Of a stretch of 64,000 nucleotides of DNA, positions 36,625 to 45,224 are shown piece after piece. Numbering within the stretch: position 1 is the first letter of the stretch; every line of letters starts with the position of its first letter. This stretch comes from Betaproteobacteria bacterium (GTDB lineage Bacteria > Acidobacteriota > Terriglobia > Acidiferrales > UBA7541). The stretch lies in the NCBI GenBank assembly GCA_903970165.1, contig CAJCHZ010000055.1:1-64000 (forward strand), given 5' to 3'. The notes under the pieces were generated by a model. It was not told where the DNA came from. It did not search any database and saw nothing but the letters and a program-made list of their open reading frames with translations. The position numbers were made by a program, and so were the translations under genes.

Positions 36625-37829
36625 CTATTCAAATCGGAGGGCGACCGTGGGGTCCACGCTCATCGCTCGGCGTGCCGGGAGAAACGCTGCGATTCCAGCG
36701 ATGAGAAGCATCAAACAAACGCCGAAGCCGAAGCTGAGTGGATCAGTTGTCTTTACTCCCCAAATGATTCCCTCAAACATCCGTGCTGCGGCGACGCCAG
36801 CCCCCGCGCCAAGAGCCGCGCCAAGGCACACCACGCGCATCGTCTGGCCAAGTACCATGCGCAAAACGTCGCCTGGTTTCGCGCCCAGTGCCATGCGAAT
36901 ACCGATTTCGCGGGTTCTTTCACCCCGTAAACGCCCATCATCGACAGCAAACCGACGAACAGACCGAACGCCGTCGATATCAATGCCATGGCACGATTTC
37001 GGTGGAGGACACTGTCCATCACATTGCTCAGCAGGCCGAGCTTCAAAGAAACGCGAGAGTCAACCACCGAAGCCGCGCTCTCCAGACGTTTCGTCGTTTC
37101 GGCGATGGGACCGGCTGCACGAATTTCGTAGAAGCCAATCCCCCAGCACAAAGATGCGCATTGCGAGACCGGGCGGTACAAGATCGTGAGGGGACCGTAA
37201 TCGGGCCTTCGGTATTGTATGTCTCTGGCGACCCCGACAACTTCCACGAGGTAATCTCGCCCGTTGGCTTGCCCATCGTTTTCACGAAATCTCAGCCCAA
37301 TGGGATTCACTCCTCCGAAAAGTACTTTCGCCAGATCCTCGCTAAGAACAGCGACGGCAGGCGACGCGGCGCTGTCGCCTGCGTTAAAATCCCGCCCCGC
37401 CAGCATCGGAGTGCGCCTGGTACTGAAATAATCGGGAGAAATGAAGTTGAGATAGGAACCAGATCGTCGCTCAGAACCTCCTGGCCCGGGAACAACCAGC
37501 TGTGAGAGCTTGGTGCTGGAAGAGATACGGCCCCACGACGCGGACTGGACGCCGGGCACAGACCGAAATGCCGCGAGCAATTGCTCCCCGACGGATGCAT
37601 TGCGTTGCGAGTCCATACCCGATCCATGCAATGTCGCCTGAGCCGTCAAGACTCCTTTGGGATCGTAGCCCAGATCCGCGGTCAAGAATGCCTGGAGTGA
37701 CCGCGCCAATAGGCCGGCGCCGATTCCCAGACCGAGGGACAGGATGGCGACCGTGGTAAGCCCCACGCTGTTTCGCATCGCGCGGACGGCATAGCGAATG
37801 TCCTGGAGTATCGATTCACGCAAAAACAT
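36625..37829 (-). pseudogene. Decayed ADOP permease: internal deletion plus frameshift
   Basis: Two open parts, 36753-37829 and 36625-36894, are remains of one ADOP gene. The first begins like an intact copy (ILQDIRYAVRAMRNSVGLTT), but after LSLGLGIGA it jumps straight to GLLARSLQAFLTADLGYDP, a segment that in intact copies follows the third/fourth helix, so roughly 350-400 residues are missing. Near 36920 the frame breaks: after MMGVYGV the continuation ERTREIGIRMALGAK is in another frame and lacks the expected MAYTV-like stretch, which suggests a small deletion. The end (ARRAMSVDPTVALRFE) is intact. The protein would be non-functional as a two-half permease. Confidence 0.88.
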
Positions 37830-37844
37830 GAGAGGTCACCTCTC
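37830..37844 (-). promoter_or_regulatory. Perfect palindrome directly before the ADOP pseudogene start
   Basis: GAGAGGTGACCTCTC is a perfect 7-bp inverted repeat around one base, immediately 5' of the ATG at 37829 on the - strand. Its first arm is the only plausible ribosome site, so it could be an operator or an RNA hairpin hiding the site. Confidence 0.5.
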
Positions 37845-37883
37845 AACGGGTATTGTTCTAAACCGGCCGCTTGGCGAGCCGAC

Positions 37884-38888
37884 TTAGACGACGGAGGTTG
37901 TGGCGGCGCGCGGCGTGGAGGATTCGTTTTTCTCCTGAAAGAAGGCGGCGACGCGGTCGATGATTTCGCTGAGTGTGGTTTGGGGACGGAAGCCGGTGAG
38001 GTCGTGGAGTTTCTCCACGGAAGGGACGCGGCGCATCATGTCCTCGAAGCCGGGTTCGTAGGCTTGATCGTAAGGAATGAATTCGATGGGCGAAGAGCTG
38101 CGCGTGCGCTGCTTGACGAGCTGAGCGAGGCCTTCGATGGAGATTTCTTCGGTGTTGCCGACGTTGACGACTTCGCCTATGGCGCGATCGGTATCCATGA
38201 GCCGGATGAGTGCTTCGACGGTGTCGCGAACATCGCAGAAACAGCGGGATTGTTTGCCGTCGCCATAAACATGGATAGGCCGGTTGTCGAGCGCTTCTTT
38301 GACGAAATTCGGGAGCACCATGCCGTAGCGGCCGGTCTGGCGGGGACCGACGGTGTTGAAGAGACGGACAACGATGACGGGGAGCTTTTTTTCCTTCCAG
38401 TACGAGAGGGCGAGAAATTCGTCGAGGGCTTTGGAGGCGGCGTAGCTCCAGCGGCCTTTTGTGGTGGGGCCGAGGACGAGGTCGGCGTCTTCGTGGAACG
38501 GGACGCAGGTATTTTTGCCGTAGACTTCGGAGGTCGAGGCGATAAGGACACGTTTCCGTTTTTTGCAGGCGGCTTCGAGGACCATTTGCGTGCCGTTGAC
38601 GTTGGTTTCTATGGTGTGAACGGGACTTTCGACGATGAGCTTGACGCCGACGGCAGCGGCGAGATGGACGACGACGTCGGCATCATCCACGAGCTCGGCA
38701 ACCAGCTGGCGGTTTTCGATGTTGTCGAGATGATATTCCATCAGGCCAGAAGCTTTTAAATGGCGGATGTTGTCCATGCAACCGGTCGAAAGATTATCGA
38801 GCAGGACGACGCGATCGCCGCGAGCAAGAAGGCGCTCCGCCAAATGAGAACCGATGAAACCGGCGCCACCGGTTATTAGAAAACGCAA
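37884..38888 (-). CDS. NAD-dependent nucleotide-sugar epimerase/dehydratase (TTG start)
   Basis: 334 residues, extended SDR. RFLITGGAGFIGSHLAERLL binds NAD. HLAAAVGVKLIVESPVHTIE, STSEVYGKN (catalytic Ser/Thr), WSYAASKALDEFL (Tyr-x3-Lys) and FNTVGPRQTGRYGMVLPNF follow, with IHVYGDGKQSRCFCDVRD. This pattern fits UDP-sugar epimerases/decarboxylases, but I cannot tell which product is made. TTG 38888 has a perfect AAGGAGG at four bases. It is 9 bases after the Wzc-like kinase gene and the last gene of the polysaccharide export operon. Confidence 0.9.
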   Translation of the reverse strand: MRFLITGGAGFIGSHLAERLLARGDRVVLLDNLSTGCMDNIRHLKASGLMEYHLDNIENRQLVAELVDDADVVVHLAAAVGVKLIVESPVHTIETNVNGTQMVLEAACKKRKRVLIASTSEVYGKNTCVPFHEDADLVLGPTTKGRWSYAASKALDEFLALSYWKEKKLPVIVVRLFNTVGPRQTGRYGMVLPNFVKEALDNRPIHVYGDGKQSRCFCDVRDTVEALIRLMDTDRAIGEVVNVGNTEEISIEGLAQLVKQRTRSSSPIEFIPYDQAYEPGFEDMMRRVPSVEKLHDLTGFRPQTTLSEIIDRVAAFFQEKNESSTPRAATTSVV

Positions 38889-38897
38889 AGGGCCTCC

Positions 38898-41282
38898 TTA
38901 CAAAACCTGGTCGTCGTCACGGTCGCGGGTAGATCTCTCAGAGACGGAAGACTCTTCTTCGGCTTCGTGCGCGAGATTCGCATCATGGGCATGGTCATGA
39001 TGGGCGTGATCATGGGCATGCGGAAATTCGCCAGCTTCCTGAGGGCCGTAGCCATAGGAATAAGGATAATACCGGTAAGAATAGTAGTAGTCCGGAGCGC
39101 TGGAATCCACAGCGTTCAGAACGACGCCGAGGATATGGCACTTGACGCTGATGAGCAAATCACGAGTACGGGTGAAGGCTTCCTTGGGGGTCTCGCCGCT
39201 GCGGACCACGAGGAGCACTCCGTCGGTCTTGACGGAGAGAATAACCGCGTCGGTGGCGGCCATGATGGGTGGCGAGTCAATCACGATGAACTTGAATTTG
39301 GAACGGAGTTCGGCGATAGCTTCGGCCAGTTTGCTGGAAGAAAGGAGATCCGCAGGATTGGGAGGAAGCGGACCAGTGGGAATCGCGGAAAGATTTGGAA
39401 CGGATGGATGTTGAATCGTGACCAGATCGAGGCTGGAAACACCCGCAAGATAAGAACTGAAGCCCGCGTATTTGCCACCGCCGAGGTTCAAGAGCCGGCC
39501 GACACCGGGCTTGCGCAAGTCCGCATCCACCAGGACCGTTTTGTCACCGAGTTGCGCGAGAGTGACGGCGAGATTGGCCGCGGCGGTTGTTTTGCCCTCG
39601 CGCGGAAGGGCGCTGGTTACGAGTATGACTTGCGGCGGACGGCCCGGCTGCGAGAGAAGCAAAGATGTGCGCAGAGCGCGGAAAGCTTCGGACATCTGCG
39701 ATTTGGGCAGATGCTGGGCGACAAGTTCGATACGTTTGTCGTGGCCGTTCGTGGAAATTCCCTGGAGAAGCCGCTTGCGCGAGCCGTTGCCATTGCTGGC
39801 GCCGAATTGAGGCACGACGGCGAGAGACGGAAGGCGGGCGAGCGTCTCGATATCGTCAGGAGTTTTCACGGTGTTGTCGAGATACTCGCGCAGAAGGGCG
39901 AGGCCAATGCCACCAACCAGTCCGACAATGAACGCCAGAGCAATGTTCCTGGCTTTGGCAGGGCGCGAAGGGTATGCGGGAATCATCGCAGGATCCACTA
40001 CGCGAATATTGGAAGACTGAAGCGCGGAAGAAATGCTGACTTCTTTTAGCTTGGTCATCAAGCCGTCGTAGAGGGCTTTGTTGGCTTCGGCTTCGCGCTT
40101 GAGGATGTTGTATTCCACGAGGCGCTCAGCCATCTGGTTGGCTTCCACTTTTTGATCGTCGAGTGCCTGAAGCATCATGATTTCGCGCTGCTTGGCCTCG
40201 CGATATTCGTTCTCGATGCGGCTGAGGGTATTCTTATCTTCCTTCTGAATGAGCTGGTCGAGATCCTTCAACTGGGCCTGGAGGCGCTGCACTCTGGGGA
40301 AATTCGGGCCGTACTGGTTGACGGCTTCGGTGTAGTCCTCCGCAAGAGTCTCGCGCTTGTTAATGAGGCCCTGCAAAACGGGGTTGTCGCGGAGCTGAGG
40401 AACTTCATTGATGTCTCCGGCCTTGGCAAACTGATAGAAGGCTTCCTTTTTCATGCGCTCTTGTTGAGCGTCGGTATAGGCTCTATTGACGTCGGCGAGG
40501 CGCTGCGTGGTGATGTTCTGCTTGTCGTCGAGGGTCCAGATCTGATTTTTTCGTTCGTAGGCAATGCGCCGGTCTTCGGAATCCTGAACTTTGATTTTGA
40601 GGTCGTCCAGCTCTTCCTGCAGCCAAAGGGTGGCCTGTTTGGTTTCATCGATTCGGGATTGGATGTTCTGCTGCTCAAAATTTTTAATGTGCTCGTTGAC
40701 GATGCGCGCGGCGAACTGCGGATCGGTGGACTCAAAGCTTACATCCATCAGACGGCTATTGGGGACGCGTTTGACGCCGAGGCTGCCCAGAAAGGCGCCA
40801 AGTTCGGGTGGGCGCTTCTGGTTTTCAAGGCTGCCGATGGCCACCGCTTCGGAGGGGCCGTTGGGAGAAGCGTACTCCGGACGCGCACCGAGACCGCTGC
40901 TACGGATGGTCTTCAAGGCGAGCGTTTCGCTTGTCAGAATTTTGGACTGCGTCTCGATGTAGTTCTCGGTGTCCATCATGTAGTCGTACGACTCCATACC
41001 CTGGAAAGGGAGAATGGAGCCGTTCTCGCGGTCGATTTCGATGCGAGCAGTGGCGACATAGACGGACTGCATGCGGAAGGTGGTGATGGTGACGATGGTG
41101 ACCACAGCAAGCAAAAAGGAAAGAATGAGCCACTGATGCTTGCGGAGGATCAGCAAGTAGTCGTAAAGATGCGGCTCGCGGGGCGAGAGATCCCAAGCCG
41201 GGAAGCGCGAGGAGGGAGGAATCAGCTCGACGGCGCCATTAGTGCCGTTTTGTCCGGGAACGAGTTTATTGTCTTCTGGCAT
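38898..41282 (-). CDS. wzc: Wzc-like polysaccharide co-polymerase and tyrosine autokinase, His-rich tail
   Basis: 794 residues. The N-terminal Wzz/chain-length region has a first membrane helix (WLILSFLLAVVTIVTITTF), a long coiled-coil periplasmic part (about 215-430) and a second helix (ARNIALAFIVGLVGGIGLAL). The cytoplasmic BY-kinase has Walker A ALPREGKTTAAANLA, Walker A' KTVLVDADLRKP and Walker B FKFIVIDSPP. A tyrosine cluster near 745-757 (YYYSYRYYPYSYGYG) should be the autophosphorylation tail. Unusually, a histidine-rich stretch (HAHDHAHHDHAH) and an acidic end follow it. AGGG lies four bases before ATG. It is 5 bases after the Wza-like gene, as usual. Confidence 0.94.
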   Translation of the reverse strand: MPEDNKLVPGQNGTNGAVELIPPSSRFPAWDLSPREPHLYDYLLILRKHQWLILSFLLAVVTIVTITTFRMQSVYVATARIEIDRENGSILPFQGMESYDYMMDTENYIETQSKILTSETLALKTIRSSGLGARPEYASPNGPSEAVAIGSLENQKRPPELGAFLGSLGVKRVPNSRLMDVSFESTDPQFAARIVNEHIKNFEQQNIQSRIDETKQATLWLQEELDDLKIKVQDSEDRRIAYERKNQIWTLDDKQNITTQRLADVNRAYTDAQQERMKKEAFYQFAKAGDINEVPQLRDNPVLQGLINKRETLAEDYTEAVNQYGPNFPRVQRLQAQLKDLDQLIQKEDKNTLSRIENEYREAKQREIMMLQALDDQKVEANQMAERLVEYNILKREAEANKALYDGLMTKLKEVSISSALQSSNIRVVDPAMIPAYPSRPAKARNIALAFIVGLVGGIGLALLREYLDNTVKTPDDIETLARLPSLAVVPQFGASNGNGSRKRLLQGISTNGHDKRIELVAQHLPKSQMSEAFRALRTSLLLSQPGRPPQVILVTSALPREGKTTAAANLAVTLAQLGDKTVLVDADLRKPGVGRLLNLGGGKYAGFSSYLAGVSSLDLVTIQHPSVPNLSAIPTGPLPPNPADLLSSSKLAEAIAELRSKFKFIVIDSPPIMAATDAVILSVKTDGVLLVVRSGETPKEAFTRTRDLLISVKCHILGVVLNAVDSSAPDYYYSYRYYPYSYGYGPQEAGEFPHAHDHAHHDHAHDANLAHEAEEESSVSERSTRDRDDDQVL

Positions 41283-41287
41283 GATCC

Positions 41288-42502
41288 CTAGTGATACGCG
41301 ATGCGATAGAGGGCCACGGCCGAGCCCAGCAAGATACCCAACTCAACCGACCTATAGATAATCTGCTTGGCGGCGCTTTGCGGCACGTACAGGATGTCGC
41401 TGGGCTCGAGCTGCATGTCTTCTGCCTGGCGATTCTGAATTTTTTTCAGGTCAACTTGCACTTCCTGCCGCTTGCCCTGGGCATCCGTGCGGAGGATTAC
41501 GGCGCGATCGGTTTTTGCGGTGTTAGTGTAGCCGCCCGCGAGCGCGAGAATTTTCAGAGTGCTCATTTTTTCGCGATCATTGGTAAGGACAAATCCGCCG
41601 GGTCGGCCGACCGCGCCCAAGACGTACACAATGCCTGCGTGCGGAACGGTGACCACGTCGCCGGCTTCGAGAACGATGTTGTTCTTCGTGTTCCCTGCTT
41701 CCATCAGCTCATACAAATTTACGGTGATGAGGTTGCCGGCGGGTGAAGTGGAAAGACCACCTGCGCCATTCACGGATTGTTGCGGCGGACCATTTACAGC
41801 CGGCAATTCTGGAGGCTCTGCCGAAACCGGGTTACCGGTTGAACTGGAGGGCGCGGCAGCTGCAGGTTTGGCTTCCGCCTGAAGCGGCTTCGATTTCTGC
41901 GGAGCAGCATCTGCTGGCCCGTTTGCCGGGGTGTCGGCTTCACTAAAGGTCATGTCCGGCACAGGCCGGGTCACGATGACTTCGTTGCCGGCGTCGTTGG
42001 CAAGGCCACCGGCTTCGGCAAGTACTTCGAGAAGAGTAATCTGGCGATCGGCCTGATAAACCAGCGGGTGCGTAACCGCGCCGACCACGGTAATGGGTTT
42101 GCTCTTTCTTTCGCGAATGGTGATGTTGACTTCCGCGTGGGAGACCAAACCGTTGGCGGCGAGGACTTCGGAAATTTTTTGTTCGGCCTGGATTTCCGTA
42201 AGGCCGGAGATGTGCAAACGCACCGGTACAAGCGGAATGCTGATGGTACCGGTCTGGCTAACGCGCACCTCGCGGCTTAATTCCTTTACGTCAAATATCT
42301 CAATGTCGAGCAAATCGCCATTGCCGATGACATAATCGCGCGGTTCAGCGCGGGCGGCGGTGGAGAGCTCGCGAATGCGGTCGTTAGCTTGCTGTGGCGT
42401 CTCGAGAACGGCCTGCGCGCGGGTGGGCGGCGCCAGAACCAGTAATCCGAGCAGAGCACTGGCGACACACAAAGTCGCCGCACCCAGTCTCGCTGGTTGC
42501 AT
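41288..42502 (-). CDS. wza: Polysaccharide export protein, Wza-like
   Basis: 404 residues. The signal peptide (LCVASALLGLLVLAPPTRAQA) has no lipobox cysteine. The Poly_export domain follows (YVIGNGDLLDIEIFDVKELS, VSQTGTISIPLVPVRLHISG), then a first SLBB-like domain (ITVVGAVTHPLVYQADRQIT), a Pro/Ala/Ser-rich linker (about 190-250) not usual in Wza, and a second SLBB (VYVLGAVGRPGGFVLTNDRE). A C-terminal hydrophobic segment (SVELGILLGSAVALYRI) could cross the outer membrane. A TATAAT hexamer lies upstream near 42531 (- strand). It leads the wza-wzc-SDR run. Confidence 0.92.
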   Translation of the reverse strand: MQPARLGAATLCVASALLGLLVLAPPTRAQAVLETPQQANDRIRELSTAARAEPRDYVIGNGDLLDIEIFDVKELSREVRVSQTGTISIPLVPVRLHISGLTEIQAEQKISEVLAANGLVSHAEVNITIRERKSKPITVVGAVTHPLVYQADRQITLLEVLAEAGGLANDAGNEVIVTRPVPDMTFSEADTPANGPADAAPQKSKPLQAEAKPAAAAPSSSTGNPVSAEPPELPAVNGPPQQSVNGAGGLSTSPAGNLITVNLYELMEAGNTKNNIVLEAGDVVTVPHAGIVYVLGAVGRPGGFVLTNDREKMSTLKILALAGGYTNTAKTDRAVILRTDAQGKRQEVQVDLKKIQNRQAEDMQLEPSDILYVPQSAAKQIIYRSVELGILLGSAVALYRIAYH

Positions 42503-42554
42503 ACGGATAGAAGACCCCCAAGCTTGATTATACAGTGCAAGCAGGGGAAGAGCA

Positions 42555-43823
42555 TTAGTGTTTTCGACGCTTAATACGGGAACGTTCCATGATGGGAATC
42601 TGCGGAAAGGTTTGGCGCATATCGCATGTCGCTAAATTGGCGAGGAGGAAGAAGAGGAGAGCGTTGCCAGGGATATGCAGGTTGAAATCCACGAGACTGT
42701 GCGTCAAAAAGCCGGTGCAGGCGACGAGGCCAGAGAGCTGGAAGGTCGAAGCAAACGCGCTGCTCGGTTGTGAAAGGCGGCGAAGGGAATCGAAAAGTAG
42801 GACACCGAGGAACCAGGCGCAACACAGACCGCCGAGGATCCCCGCTTCAGCCAGACCCTCCAGGTAGTCATTGTGGGTGTGATTGACAACTTTCCCGTCG
42901 TACAACGTTTCGTAGGGCGGGAAGACGATTTGGAGAGTGCCAAGGCCCGTTCCCAGCAGGGGATGGTCCAGGAAGATGTGCCAGGTGTCGGCTCGCATGG
43001 AGGCGCGCTTTCCGATGGTCACCTCGAGAGCCTGCAAGGAGGAGAAGCGCTCAACGAATTGTTGTACGCCGAGCCAGGTGACCATTAGAAATGCGAAGAG
43101 CAACACAGCTCCCGCTGAAAGCAGATGCTTTCCAGCGGTACGACGGACGGCCAGCCAGAGAACGAGGACTCCGACCTCGACGGCGAAACTAACAATGCCG
43201 CCGCGAGAGGCGGAAAGAAAAAGCGCGCCGATGGGAATGACAGCGAAGAGACTGACCAGAAACCAACGCTCGCGGCGAACTTTTCCGAGCGCGAGGGGAA
43301 CGAGTGAGACAGGGATGATGAGCTCGACAAAACCCGCAAAGTGATTGCGATTTACGTAGGGGCCGAAAGGAATGCCTCCATAGCGCATCTCGCGAAACCA
43401 GTAAAGCTTTCCATTGAAGGTAAAGTGCTGGAGGATGCCGAAAAGGGCCATCGCGAATCCAAAGAACATCACAAACCAGACGAATTCGCGCCAGTCTTCC
43501 ATGGTCCGGAAGGCTTGGCCGGCGAGGAACAAAACGAGGATGTCCGCGAGCAGAAGCTGAAGTTCCATCCGCGTGGCGTAGGAAGAAGCCGTGCGGTGAA
43601 ACAGCCATTGGGCTGCCCCAAGGAGAAAGAAAAAGCCGAGGGGTAAAAGCAGCGGAGAGATGATGAGCTGACTTTCCTGGGCGAGATAAGAGCGCACGGC
43701 CCATGCTAGAAAGAGCAAGGCGGCGCCGATTTCGAGGACGGCGCGGGCCCAATCCTCGACGGCGCCGTGAGCGGCGATGCCGAAGACCACGAGCGCACAA
43801 ATTCCGATGCGGATGAGCTTCAT
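42555..43823 (-). CDS. O-antigen ligase / polymerase family membrane protein
   Basis: 422 residues with about eleven to twelve membrane segments. The large periplasmic loop holds LGTGLGTLQIVFPPYE and KVVNHTHNDYLEGLAEAGILG, the H-x-x-N-D-Y motif of Wzy_C (WaaL/Wzy) proteins. These either join a glycan to its carrier or polymerise repeat units; the two cannot be separated by sequence alone. The ATG overlaps the TPR gene stop (ATGA). Its place before wza/wzc makes a polymerase role plausible. Confidence 0.9.
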   Translation of the reverse strand: MKLIRIGICALVVFGIAAHGAVEDWARAVLEIGAALLFLAWAVRSYLAQESQLIISPLLLPLGFFFLLGAAQWLFHRTASSYATRMELQLLLADILVLFLAGQAFRTMEDWREFVWFVMFFGFAMALFGILQHFTFNGKLYWFREMRYGGIPFGPYVNRNHFAGFVELIIPVSLVPLALGKVRRERWFLVSLFAVIPIGALFLSASRGGIVSFAVEVGVLVLWLAVRRTAGKHLLSAGAVLLFAFLMVTWLGVQQFVERFSSLQALEVTIGKRASMRADTWHIFLDHPLLGTGLGTLQIVFPPYETLYDGKVVNHTHNDYLEGLAEAGILGGLCCAWFLGVLLFDSLRRLSQPSSAFASTFQLSGLVACTGFLTHSLVDFNLHIPGNALLFFLLANLATCDMRQTFPQIPIMERSRIKRRKH

Positions 43824-45112
43824 GGCTTAGCGGGCTCCGAGGCCGGCACGAGGGCAACATCGTCGATCCAGGCGGACCCGCGAATCTTGCTGTCGAATTT
43901 TGCGCTGGGCCTGCGGGTCACACAGAGGCGCAGAGCCTGCACGTCTTTGCCGGAAGTCCAGGGCATCTCGATTTGCGTCCAGGGCTGAGTGCCTTCCGCG
44001 TCCTCGGTCCAGGCAATGGAATTTGTGGTGTAGCTTAGCGACTGAAGGCTAAAGCGCACGCCCTGGTCCGTGGAGAGAGAGCGCGTTTGCACCCACGCCG
44101 AAAAACGGTAGGAGGTTGAGGGCTGCACAGCGATGTATTGGCATACATCGTTGAAGTCCACGTTGCTCAGTCCATTGAAGGTCAAGCGGAGCGAACGCTT
44201 GCCAGAGTGCTTTTCCTGGGAATCGAGGCCGGCTTGCACGCCATGGGTAAAGGAGGAGTAGTACCAGTTCAATCCGCCGACGGGAACATCCGACTCGAAT
44301 CCGCCATCCCACACGAGAGAGTCCGGAGGGTCGGCGGGACGCGAAAGTCCTGCAAAACCGATCGCCTGATCCCAGACTTGCTTCGCTGCGAGCATCTGCC
44401 TTTTGCCGGTGAGCGCTGTGAGCAGCTCATAGGAGTCGATGAGACGGATCCGCGGATGCAGATCGGCAAGCGCAGCCCAGACCACCATCGCTTGGTCCGT
44501 TTGGCCTTGCTGCGACAGCGCGGTAATCACGTTCAGGTACGCGTCCTGGGAATGGGGGAAGACGCGATCCAGAACCGCGTGAATGTCCGGAAGCAGGCGC
44601 ATGCTGAGGGCGAAAGCCGCAGCGCCGCGCTTTGGATCGGATTGAACGGCGATCCGGAACTGGGCCATCGCGGCATCCGTTTCGCCGCGGCGAAGAAGAA
44701 AATTTCCGTAGCGCCAGGAAACTTCCGGGGAAAGAGGATACGCGCGTTTGGCTTGAAGGAATGCGCTCCTGGCCGTTCCAAGATCGTTCTCAGACTCGTA
44801 GGCCGCGGCCAAATCGAGCCAGGTATCCGCGGAATGGGGGTCGAGAGAAATAGCCTTTTGGTAAGCGTCGATGGCGCGCTGCGTAACGGGGTCTTCCAAG
44901 TTGTATTGCCAGTAGCGGCCGAGGAGATACCAGTTACGCGCGTCATCCGGCTCGAATCGGGTGGCGCGTTCGAAGCCTTCTGCGGTGTTTCGCCCGGCGT
45001 ATTCCATCGCCAGAGAATTGCGGATGCCGGAGTAGGAAAGAGCCGCCACGAACACGAGCGCGAAAAAGACGAGAAACAGGCGCGCGGCGGGCGTCGAGAG
45101 GCGAAGAATCAT
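43820..45112 (-). CDS. TPR protein with C-terminal jelly-roll (CBM-like) domain
   Basis: 430 residues. One N-terminal membrane anchor (LFLVFFALVFVAALSYSG), then several TPR repeats (about 45-235; DARNWYLLGRYWQYNLEDP, SADTWLDLAAAYESENDLGT, PEVSWRYGNFLLRRGETDAA). The C-terminal 165 residues look like a carbohydrate-binding jelly roll: VWDGGFESDVPVGGLNW, KHSGKRSLRLTFNG, STSYRFSAWVQTRSL, ending IDDVALVPA. Most of it should face the periplasm. It is coupled with the ligase/polymerase gene by a 4-base overlap and may act as its scaffold or substrate holder. Confidence 0.85.
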   Translation of the reverse strand: MILRLSTPAARLFLVFFALVFVAALSYSGIRNSLAMEYAGRNTAEGFERATRFEPDDARNWYLLGRYWQYNLEDPVTQRAIDAYQKAISLDPHSADTWLDLAAAYESENDLGTARSAFLQAKRAYPLSPEVSWRYGNFLLRRGETDAAMAQFRIAVQSDPKRGAAAFALSMRLLPDIHAVLDRVFPHSQDAYLNVITALSQQGQTDQAMVVWAALADLHPRIRLIDSYELLTALTGKRQMLAAKQVWDQAIGFAGLSRPADPPDSLVWDGGFESDVPVGGLNWYYSSFTHGVQAGLDSQEKHSGKRSLRLTFNGLSNVDFNDVCQYIAVQPSTSYRFSAWVQTRSLSTDQGVRFSLQSLSYTTNSIAWTEDAEGTQPWTQIEMPWTSGKDVQALRLCVTRRPSAKFDSKIRGSAWIDDVALVPASEPAKP

Positions 45113-45224
45113 CCCGCGATACTGTGCATAGACGAAGACTCAGATGCAAGATGAAAGTCTCGGGAAAAGAGGCGGAAGGCGGAAATCCCCCGCCAAACGA
45201 CCGTACCGGATGAATTCAGAGTGG
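45113..45224. other. Gap between TPR and response-regulator genes
   Basis: 112 bases. It was checked for a sigma-54 type -24/-12 pair (GG-N10-GC) on the - strand; nothing convincing was found. Confidence 0.3.

Noticed and set aside
40152..41291. 379-codon + strand frame opposite the Wzc-like gene, with leucine-rich helices that look protein-like
   Set aside because: The leucine pattern arises from antisense reading of Glu/Lys/Gln-rich coiled-coil codons; the Wzc frame is complete and in operon context.
45113..45224. Sigma-54 promoter before the TPR/ligase genes
   Set aside because: A GG-rich stretch is present, but no GC doublet stands at the required distance.
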